From the NCBI GenBank assembly GCA_900542085.1, contig UQMK01000015.1:1-51859 (forward strand): a stretch of DNA of 51,859 nucleotides. The letters run 5' to 3'. Position numbers and translations under genes: made by a program. The notes beneath the pieces were generated by a model. That model did not search any database and was not told the DNA's origin. It saw only the letters and a list, made by a program, of their open reading frames with translations. Source of the stretch: an uncultured Collinsella sp. (GTDB taxonomy: Bacteria > Actinomycetota > Coriobacteriia > Coriobacteriales > Coriobacteriaceae). Each line of letters starts with the position of its first letter. The stretch's first letter is position 1. Below, piece after piece: positions 6,586-13,642 of the stretch.

Positions 6586-8601
6586 CTACATCACCTCCGC
6601 GTGAGGGGTCAAACCATTTGCCTTGAGCACCTCGTCGGGGAGCTCGGAATAGAAGTGCTCGGTGCCGGGCACGCGCTTGAAGACCGGACGGGTGTCCAGG
6701 CCGATGCGCGGATGGCTCGAGCGGGGCGCGAAGCGGTCGCCCTTGGGGAAATCGCGCGGGCTCGGAACGGCGCCGGGCACCTGGTGCAGGCGGCCCGAAC
6801 CGCTCTCGATGGACAGGACGGAACCCAGAAGGCCGCGGGTGTACTCGTGAATCGGGTTGGTGAGCAGCTCCTTGGTGGGCGCCTGCTCGATAACCTGACC
6901 GGCGTACATAACCGTGATGTTATGGGCGACCTCGGCGACCAGAGCCAGGTCATGCGAAACGAAGATCATGGCAAAGCCGAGCTTGGCCTGAAGATCGTTG
7001 AGCAGCTTGATGACCTGCTTCTGGACGGTAACGTCCAGAGCGGTCGTGGGCTCGTCGCAGATGACCAGCTTGGGGTCGCGGGTAAGGGCCATAGCGATCA
7101 GAACGCGCTGACGCTGACCACCGGAAAGCTCATGCGGATAGCTCTCGAGCGTACGCTTGGGGTCGAGGCCCACGAGCTCCAGGAGCTCCTCGGCGCTACG
7201 GGTGCCGCCACGCTTGGTGAGCTGCTTCATCTGAGCGGAAATGAGCATGGAGGGGTTGAGCGAGGACAGGGCGTCCTGATAGACCATGGCGATATCGGTA
7301 CCGCGCAGGCCGAACCACTCCTTCTTGCTCATCTTGAGCAGGTCGCGGCCCTCCCAGAGAACCTCGCCGGAAAGATGCTCGTCATCGTCGGTCAGGCCCA
7401 TGATGGCCAGCGTGGTGATGGACTTACCGCAGCCGGACTCGCCTACCAGGCCCATGGTCTGGCCGGGACGGACGTCAAAGTTAACGTGGTCGACGACGTT
7501 GATATCACCGTGGTGCTCAAACTGGATGCAGAAATCGCGGACCGAAAGGATCGGCTCAACGGACTCATCGGGCACATGGCGGTCGTTACGCTTGAGTTCG
7601 ACATCGCGCAGGGCGCCAAGACGGGCGGACAGGGACTGAGCCTGCTCCTTGTAGGCACGAACGGGGTCGGAGACCAGCAGGTCGGCCTCGCGGCGCTTGG
7701 AGGAATCGGTCGGATCCAGGGCGGCGGAGGGAGCAGCGGCCATGGCGTCGGTAATGCCCTCGGAGAGGATGTTGAGCGCCAGGCAGGTGATCATGATGGC
7801 CAGGCCCGGGAACAGTGCCTGCCACCAACGGCCAGCGAGCACGCCACCGCGAGCGTCGGCGAGAATGTTGCCCCAGGTAGCGGTGGGCTCCTGGATGCCG
7901 GCGCCGATGAAGGTCAACGAGGCCTCGAAGATGATGGCGTCGGCGACCAAGGTCACGGTGAAGACCATGATCGGGGCGATGCAGTTACGCAGAACATGCT
8001 TGATCAAAATCCACGGAGCCTTGGCACCGGACACGATGACCGCGCGGACATAGTCCTCACCGTACTCGGACACGATGTTGGCGCGCACGATACGGGCGAT
8101 CTGCGGGGTGTACATAAAGCCGATCGCAAAGATGATCGACGGCACGGAATTGCCCAGGATGGAGACGAAGACGGCAGCGAGGGCGATGCCCGGGATGGAC
8201 ATGATGATGTCCAGGATGCGCATGATCGCCTCGGAAACGGACTTGCGCGAAACCGCCGCGAGGGCGCCCACGACCGAGCCGCAGACCAGAGCCATGGCGG
8301 TAGCACCGAAGCCGATGATCAGCGAGTAACGACCACCGTAGAGCATGCGCGACAGAATGTCGCGACCCTTATCGTCGGTACCGAAGATAAATCCGTTGCC
8401 GGGAGCCTGGCGAGCAGTGAAAATCTCGACCGGGCTATAGGGGGCAAGCAGGGGAGCAAGGATCGCGGTCAGGGCGACCAGCACCAGCACGACGGCGGCA
8501 ATCTTAGAAGACAGCGTCATCTTCTTCCAGCCACCGAGCTTGAGCCCCTTGGAGGCAGCTTTCTCGAGCTGCTCGGTTTGCTTCTCTCGAATCTTTACCA
8601 T
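6586..8601 (-). CDS. Fused ABC transporter: OppC-type permease plus OppD-type ATPase
   Basis: This 671-residue protein is two subunits in one chain. Residues ~30-290 form an OppC-like permease with several membrane spans and the EAA-type loop region (DYVRAVIVSGAKAP). A charged linker follows (~295-345). Residues ~350-600 are an ATPase with GESGCGKS, LSGGQRQR, LVICDEPTTALD and VSHD, followed by the C-terminal region common to OppD, here without the usual cysteines. Start ATG 8601 lies 3 bases after the upstream permease stop. The fusion fixes a 1:1 ratio of this permease to one ATPase; the other half-transporter stays as separate genes. Permease-ATPase fusions occur in some sialic acid importers of this class. 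Confidence 0.9.
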   Translation of the reverse strand: MVKIREKQTEQLEKAASKGLKLGGWKKMTLSSKIAAVVLVLVALTAILAPLLAPYSPVEIFTARQAPGNGFIFGTDDKGRDILSRMLYGGRYSLIIGFGATAMALVCGSVVGALAAVSRKSVSEAIMRILDIIMSIPGIALAAVFVSILGNSVPSIIFAIGFMYTPQIARIVRANIVSEYGEDYVRAVIVSGAKAPWILIKHVLRNCIAPIMVFTVTLVADAIIFEASLTFIGAGIQEPTATWGNILADARGGVLAGRWWQALFPGLAIMITCLALNILSEGITDAMAAAPSAALDPTDSSKRREADLLVSDPVRAYKEQAQSLSARLGALRDVELKRNDRHVPDESVEPILSVRDFCIQFEHHGDINVVDHVNFDVRPGQTMGLVGESGCGKSITTLAIMGLTDDDEHLSGEVLWEGRDLLKMSKKEWFGLRGTDIAMVYQDALSSLNPSMLISAQMKQLTKRGGTRSAEELLELVGLDPKRTLESYPHELSGGQRQRVLIAMALTRDPKLVICDEPTTALDVTVQKQVIKLLNDLQAKLGFAMIFVSHDLALVAEVAHNITVMYAGQVIEQAPTKELLTNPIHEYTRGLLGSVLSIESGSGRLHQVPGAVPSPRDFPKGDRFAPRSSHPRIGLDTRPVFKRVPGTEHFYSELPDEVLKANGLTPHAEVM

Positions 8602-8604
8602 AAT

Positions 8605-9561
8605 CTACACCGTCCTGATGCGCGGGTTGATGAGCAGGTAGAGCATGTCAACCACGATGTTGATGATGATGAAGGCAAGAGCAACGACGATGACGACACC
8701 CTGAACCAGGTTCGCCTCGTTGCCCTGAACGCCCTGCAGAATCGCAGTACCCATGCCGGGGAGGTTGAAGATGACCTCGATGACGACAGCACCGCCCATG
8801 AGGTAGCCGATCTTAAGACCGAGGGTGGTGACCGGGGTGATCAGCGCGTTGCGCAAGACGTTGATGCCGACTACGACCTTCTCGGGAACGCCGGCGCCGC
8901 GAGCCATACGGACATAGTCCTTATCGAGCTCCTCGACCATGGCCGTACGCACGATACGAGTCATCTGGCCCGTCAGCGGGAATGCCAGAGCGATAGCGGG
9001 CATGATCATACGTCCCAGATAGCCAGCCGGGTTGGTGGTGAAGTGAGGCAGAGCACCGGACGCCGGGAGCACCTTAAGGTAGGAAGAGAACAGCAGAATC
9101 AACAGAACGGCAAGCCAGAACGACGGGGTTGCCAGGCCGGCGATGGAAAAGACGCGGATCACTTGGTCCGGCCATTTATCGCGATACAGTGCCGCGATAA
9201 CGCCGAGCAAAAACGAGACGACCGCGCCGATGGCAAGACCGATAAAGGTCAGCTGCATCGTGACGGGCAGGGCCGTGGAGATGCGCTTGGCAACGGAGTT
9301 GCGAGCAGCACCATAGGTGCCCATGTCACCATGGATCAGATCGCCCATATAGCGCACGTAGCGCACGGGCCAGGGGTCGTCCAGACCATACTTCTCATGG
9401 TACTCGGCAACCGCCTCGGGCGAGGCACCGTCACCCAACGCCGTATAGGCGGGGTCGGTCTTGGAGAACGACATAAGGAAGAACACCAGGACGGTGACGC
9501 CCAATGCCATGATCGGCAGCGCCACGAGACGCCTTCCAATCAAACGTAGAAAGTTGTTCAC
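8605..9561 (-). CDS. Oligopeptide/nickel-type ABC transporter permease (OppB-like), sialic acid import
   Basis: This 318-residue inner membrane permease has an N-terminal span (about 9-31), a periplasmic segment with the OppB-typical YGLDDPWPVRY, and further spans. The cytoplasmic EAA loop falls in DYVRMARGAGVPEK. The start is the GTG at 9561, preceded by AAAGGGGAG with 5-base spacing; the longer ORF start lacks a site. It pairs with the permease half of the following fusion gene to form the channel. Confidence 0.9.
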   Translation of the reverse strand: MNNFLRLIGRRLVALPIMALGVTVLVFFLMSFSKTDPAYTALGDGASPEAVAEYHEKYGLDDPWPVRYVRYMGDLIHGDMGTYGAARNSVAKRISTALPVTMQLTFIGLAIGAVVSFLLGVIAALYRDKWPDQVIRVFSIAGLATPSFWLAVLLILLFSSYLKVLPASGALPHFTTNPAGYLGRMIMPAIALAFPLTGQMTRIVRTAMVEELDKDYVRMARGAGVPEKVVVGINVLRNALITPVTTLGLKIGYLMGGAVVIEVIFNLPGMGTAILQGVQGNEANLVQGVVIVVALAFIIINIVVDMLYLLINPRIRTV

Positions 9562-9601
9562 GTTCTCTCCCCTTTCTTTTGTCGGTAGGACCAACTGGTA
9601 T

Positions 9602-9716
9602 ATGAGTATGGATACTCATTACAAGACCCGAGCGACATCGAGGCCGCCCGGGTCTTTGTTTCAACTATGAGGACGTTGCCTTACGACCGACGCCCCACAT
9701 ATGACTCAAGCGAGTC
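9602..9716 (-). other. Three stem-loops between the binding-protein gene and the permease gene
   Basis: The 155-base gap holds GACTC-GCTT-GAGTC immediately after the binding-protein stop (9703-9716), a larger hairpin with 8-bp arms AAGACCCG/CGGGTCTT (9623-9656), and ATGAGTA-4 nt-TACTCAT (9602-9619). None has a strong U-tract. Hairpins in this place usually protect the upstream binding-protein mRNA and lower permease expression; that role here is inferred. Confidence 0.6.
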
Positions 9717-11330
9717 TTAGGCCTTGACGGTCGCGACGCCCCTGAAGGACATGCTCGTCGTGCCGATGCCCTTGAAGCCATCGAGGGCCTCGCCGTTGGG
9801 CGCGGTGGACGGATCGTCCCAGGAAGCGGAGACGGTCTTGACGTGGACAACGGGGTACAGAACAGCGTTGTCGGCGATGATGTCGAAGCACTCGTTCCAC
9901 TTCTTCTGCTGCTCGTCGCCCTCGGCGGCAAGAGCCTCGTCCATGAGACCGTGGAGCTTCTGCCACTCAGCGGACTCCTTCCACGGGCAACGGGTCTGCA
10001 TCCAGACGTTGTCGCCGTACCACCAGTTGAGCAGCAGGTCGGGGTCAGCGCCGAAGCAGGAAGGATCGCCAGGGGCAAGGAGGATATCGTAGGCCTCGCC
10101 GCCGTCGATGGCAGCGTAGGTGGCCGGCGAGGTATCGGTCTGGATGGTCACCTCGAAGCCGAGAGCGTCGAGGTCGTTCTTGACCTGGGCGGCCATGCCC
10201 TTAATCTGCTCGTTGTCGGTAGTGCGCAGGGTGATGGCGCCCGGGGTGATGCCGGACTCCTCAATGAGCTTCTTGGCCTTCTTGGCGTCGGTCTTGTACA
10301 CCGTGGAAGCCTCATGATAGTTGGTGAAGCTCTTGGGCAGGTAGCAGCTGGCAGCGGTGGCAAGGCCGGCGAAGGTGTTGCTGACCATCTTCTCGGTGTC
10401 GAGCGCGTACATGACGGCCTGACGGACCTTGACGTTGTTCCAAGGCTCCTTGGCGACGTTGAACATGATGAAGCGGGTGCCGAAACCCTGGACGTTATCG
10501 ATCTTGCAGCCGGCGCTCTCGAGCTGGTCGACGGCGTCAGCGGTGACGAGCTCCATAACGAGCGTGGAGCCCTCCTGCTGAGCGGTAACGCGAGCGGTGG
10601 GGTCGGTCAGGATGCTGTACTGGATTTTCTTATCCTCGGCAGCATACTCACCGTTGTACTCGGGGTTGGGAACCAGGGTGATCTCGGTATCGGAGATAGA
10701 GTCGTACATCCAGGGGCCGGAACCGATCGGCTGCTTGGCGCGATCCTCCTCGGACTGGGTAGCCGGGGTAACGCGGATGATGGCCAGACGATCCTTGAGC
10801 AGGGAGAAGTTGGGGACCTTGGTCTTGACCGTTACAGTGCTGGCGTCCTTGGCCTCGATGGACTCGAAGGGCTGGAAGAACGGAGCATAGGTAGCGGAAG
10901 CAGCGCAAGCGGTGTAGGAAGCGACGACGTCGTCAGCGGTGACCTCGGTGCCATCGGAGAACTTGGCGCCCTTGCGGATGGTGACCTCGAAGGTGGTGTC
11001 GTCCACGGACTTGGGATCGTCGGTGGCGAGCTCGTTGAAGGTGCTGTAGTCGTGGTAATCGATGCCGTAAAGACCCTCGACGACGTGCCAGTTAGCGCCC
11101 AGGCCCACAGCGGAGCCGGTGCTGGCGGGGTCGAAGCTGGACGGAGCGTAAGCGGAACCAGCGGTGATCACGCCGCCGCCACGGTTGGCGGAATCGGTGG
11201 AACCGGAAGCGGAACCTTCGTCGCTAGAGCTGCCACCGCAGCCAGTGAGACCAAGCCCTGCGACAGCAGCGACGCTGCCGGTGAGGCCGAGGAACGAACG
11301 CCTGGACATACCCTTGTTGATGATGGCCAT
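9717..11330 (-). CDS. Tat-exported lipoprotein, extracellular solute-binding protein family 5 (sialic acid importer)
   Basis: This 537-residue family 5 solute-binding protein has a twin-arginine signal SRRSFLGL followed by a lipobox LTGC, so it should be exported folded and anchored by a lipidated Cys. A Ser/Gly-rich spacer precedes the binding domain. Family landmarks are FEVTIRKGAKFSDGTEVTADDVV and VRQAVMYALDTEKM. The ATG at 11330 follows AGGAG with good spacing. It is the first gene of the nan operon, and a G-rich hairpin lies in its leader. Sialic acid specificity is inferred from the downstream nan genes; by sequence alone the ligand could be a peptide or a glycan. Confidence 0.92.
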   Translation of the reverse strand: MAIINKGMSRRSFLGLTGSVAAVAGLGLTGCGGSSSDEGSASGSTDSANRGGGVITAGSAYAPSSFDPASTGSAVGLGANWHVVEGLYGIDYHDYSTFNELATDDPKSVDDTTFEVTIRKGAKFSDGTEVTADDVVASYTACAASATYAPFFQPFESIEAKDASTVTVKTKVPNFSLLKDRLAIIRVTPATQSEEDRAKQPIGSGPWMYDSISDTEITLVPNPEYNGEYAAEDKKIQYSILTDPTARVTAQQEGSTLVMELVTADAVDQLESAGCKIDNVQGFGTRFIMFNVAKEPWNNVKVRQAVMYALDTEKMVSNTFAGLATAASCYLPKSFTNYHEASTVYKTDAKKAKKLIEESGITPGAITLRTTDNEQIKGMAAQVKNDLDALGFEVTIQTDTSPATYAAIDGGEAYDILLAPGDPSCFGADPDLLLNWWYGDNVWMQTRCPWKESAEWQKLHGLMDEALAAEGDEQQKKWNECFDIIADNAVLYPVVHVKTVSASWDDPSTAPNGEALDGFKGIGTTSMSFRGVATVKA

Positions 11331-11360
11331 GTCTTCTCCTATCAATAGAGAATCTTACCC

Positions 11361-11382
11361 GGGGGCACCTAGACTTGCCCCC
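11361..11382 (-). other. Leader hairpin upstream of the binding-protein gene
   Basis: GGGGGCA and TGCCCCC form a perfect 7-bp GC-rich stem with an 8-base loop, about 20 bases upstream of the AGGAG of the nan binding-protein gene. It lies in the 5' leader and could shield the mRNA or modulate translation. Confidence 0.6.
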
Positions 11383-11421
11383 GCGCAACTTGCGGACGAT
11401 ATATACCTTACCTACCGACGA

Positions 11422-11530
11422 ACCCAACTTGGGTGCCGCGCTCGGCGACCGATACATACATACGCTTGAACGGTATTTACTACCGTTCACCGAATTCATT
11501 GACAAACGATTCGACAGACAGTATGTATCG
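11422..11530 (-). promoter_or_regulatory. nan operon promoter region with nested inverted repeats (candidate operators)
   Basis: The 365-base gap between uvrC and the binding-protein gene contains three dyads: ACCCAA-C-TTGGGT (11422-11434); GAACGGTA-TTTAC-TACCGTTC (11468-11488); and an outer pair CGATACATAC (11450-11459) with GTATGTATCG (11521-11530) enclosing the second. On the minus strand TTGTCA (11500-11505) and TAGTAA (11477-11482) are 17 bases apart, a candidate -35/-10 whose -10 falls inside the second dyad. This suggests repression by a dimeric regulator and possibly looping. No regulator gene lies nearby. 11531-11695 shows nothing else clear. Confidence 0.55.
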
Positions 11531-11695
11531 ACGATGTGAGATATCAGTCTTCGTCAACCCGCAGGATAGCAGGGTTATTCACCATGGCTAGTCAAACGTT
11601 TTAGCGTTAATAAAACCCGAAATCGACAGGTAATCGCCGCGAAATAAATGATTGAAAATCGGCCAATCATGTATATCAGTTGTTTAGAAGCGCGT

Positions 11696-13642
11696 TTAGT
11701 TTTCGGAACGGTTGGCCGATGCCTGGGCGCGCTCGGCATTCCATGCAACAAGCGCCTCGTGGACCGCTTTGGCGACATCGGCCGGAACGCCTCGAACTTC
11801 CGCAATCTCCTGCTCGCTGGCCGCGCGCAAACGCTTCATCGAGCCAAAATGGCGCATGATGGCACGCTTTCTAGTGGGTCCCACGCCCGGAACGTCGTCA
11901 AGCACCGAAACCGTCATAGCTTTATCGCGCAACTCGCGGTGGAACGTAATCGCAAATCGGTGGGATTCATCGCGAACCTGCTTGATCAGATAAAGCGAAG
12001 CGGAGCCGGTCGGCAGCACGACGGGAGTCTCGTCCCACGGCACGAAAACCTCCTCATCGGCCTTTGCCAAGCCACAAACTGGTATATCGAGGCCAAGCGC
12101 CTCAAGTTGCTTAATTGCAGCGGTCAATTGCGGCTTGCCGCCATCGACAACGAGCAAATCGGGGCGCGAGCCAAAGCGCTCGTCCGCCATGCGCTCGGGA
12201 GCATAGCGACGCCCCAGAACCTCGGACATCGATACGAAGTCGTTTGCCTCGTCCAATTCGGCCTGAATTTTAAAGCGACGATACTGACCCTTGTCGGCAC
12301 GGCCGTTGGTAAATACCACCATCGAAGCGACAGTAAAGGTGCCGTGCAACGTCGAGATATCGAAGCACTCGATGCGCAACGGCGGCGCAGGCAGCGCCAG
12401 CGCGCTTTCGAGCTCCAGGAGCGCCTGATTGGTGCGATCGTCAGCATACCCCGTGCGCATCATGTAGCGCATGAGGGCATGGCGCGCATTTTTGGAAGCC
12501 ATATCGAGCAGGCGGTGCTTTTCGCCGCGCTGCGGCCTATGGAGATGGCAAGAGCGTTCGCGCTTGCCCGCAAGCCACTCCCCCAACGCTTCGGCATCCT
12601 CAAGCTCGACAGAGAGATTGATCTCGGCTGGAATATCAGCCGTCTCGTCGTAATAGCGCTTGAGAAAGCCCGATTGGAGCTCTTCCTCGTCGACATCCAG
12701 GCCTTTATCGAGGATGAACTCACAAGTTCGAACCGTTCGGCCCTCGCGAACGACAAAGACACAGGCGGCAGAGATAGTCTCTTCGCGATAGAAGCCGATG
12801 ACGTCGATATCGACGCTCGATGGAAAAACGACCTGTTGGCGATCGTCCAGGCCCCTAATGACTTCCAGGCGACGCTTGACGCGCGCCGCACGCTCAAAAT
12901 CGAGCGTCTCGGCTGCCTCCGTCATCTCGGACGTAAGCTCGTCAACGACATCCTTGCGATGGCCCGACAAGAAACGTTCGACACGTTTGACGTTCTTGGC
13001 ATAGTCGGCAGGGGAAATCGCGCCGACGCATGCGCCCGGCCCGCGCCCGACATGGTAGTCAAAGCAGGGACGCCCGTTTTGCGCGCAAATCATATTGACG
13101 ATGTCTTCTTCGCCCTTATGAGATTCGACGATGCGGCGGCAGCGGCGCCATTCCGCACAGGATGCCGAGCAAATAGGAATAACCTTGCGTAGCGTATCGA
13201 TGGTCTCACGCGCCGCACGGCTATCGGTATAGGGGCCAAAATAGCGCGTTCCCGGTTTATGACGCTCTCGCGTGTATTTGATAGCCGGAAACAAGTCGCT
13301 CTTGGTAATGGCGATAAAGGGATAGCTTTTATCGTCTTTGAGATCGACGTTAAAGTACGGATGGTACTGGCCAATCAGATTGCGCTCGAGCACCAATGCC
13401 TCGTGCTCGGTCTCCACCACGATATAGTCGAAACTCGCCACCAGCTGCATCATGAGCGGGATCTTTTGACGCTCGTCCTGCAGCGTCACGTATTGACGCA
13501 TACGGGCACGCAGGTTTTTTGCCTTGCCCACATAGACGACATCACCCTTGGCATCTTTCCAAAGGTAGCAGCCGGGTTGCGTGGGAACGCGCGAAACCTG
13601 CTCGGCAAGTGTTGGAATGTTGTCGTGACCTGCCACGCGCAC
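11696..13642 (-). CDS. uvrC: Excinuclease ABC subunit C
   Basis: This 648-residue protein is the dual-incision nuclease of nucleotide excision repair. It has an N-terminal GIY-YIG domain (PGCYLWKD through VVYVGKAKNLRARM), a central Cys-containing region (CSASCAEWRRC), a UVR helix pair that binds UvrB (ETLDFERAARVKRRL), the RNase H-like domain (IECFDISTLHG, LLVVDGGKPQL) and C-terminal helix-hairpin-helix motifs (VPGVGPTRKRA). The GTG start at 13642 abuts the murJ stop; another GTG two codons in cannot be excluded. It is followed by the nan operon rather than by rapZ. Confidence 0.96.
   Translation of the reverse strand: MRVAGHDNIPTLAEQVSRVPTQPGCYLWKDAKGDVVYVGKAKNLRARMRQYVTLQDERQKIPLMMQLVASFDYIVVETEHEALVLERNLIGQYHPYFNVDLKDDKSYPFIAITKSDLFPAIKYTRERHKPGTRYFGPYTDSRAARETIDTLRKVIPICSASCAEWRRCRRIVESHKGEEDIVNMICAQNGRPCFDYHVGRGPGACVGAISPADYAKNVKRVERFLSGHRKDVVDELTSEMTEAAETLDFERAARVKRRLEVIRGLDDRQQVVFPSSVDIDVIGFYREETISAACVFVVREGRTVRTCEFILDKGLDVDEEELQSGFLKRYYDETADIPAEINLSVELEDAEALGEWLAGKRERSCHLHRPQRGEKHRLLDMASKNARHALMRYMMRTGYADDRTNQALLELESALALPAPPLRIECFDISTLHGTFTVASMVVFTNGRADKGQYRRFKIQAELDEANDFVSMSEVLGRRYAPERMADERFGSRPDLLVVDGGKPQLTAAIKQLEALGLDIPVCGLAKADEEVFVPWDETPVVLPTGSASLYLIKQVRDESHRFAITFHRELRDKAMTVSVLDDVPGVGPTRKRAIMRHFGSMKRLRAASEQEIAEVRGVPADVAKAVHEALVAWNAERAQASANRSEN

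Noticed and set aside
5671..9549. Open frame of 1292 codons on the plus strand
   Set aside because: It is antisense to three well-supported ABC transporter genes, has low-complexity composition (His/Asp/Gly/Gln-rich) typical of the complement of GC-rich coding DNA, and shows no domain.
9843..11348. Open frame of 501 codons on the plus strand
   Set aside because: Antisense to the solute-binding protein gene; Gly/Val/Asp-rich shadow with no recognisable motif.
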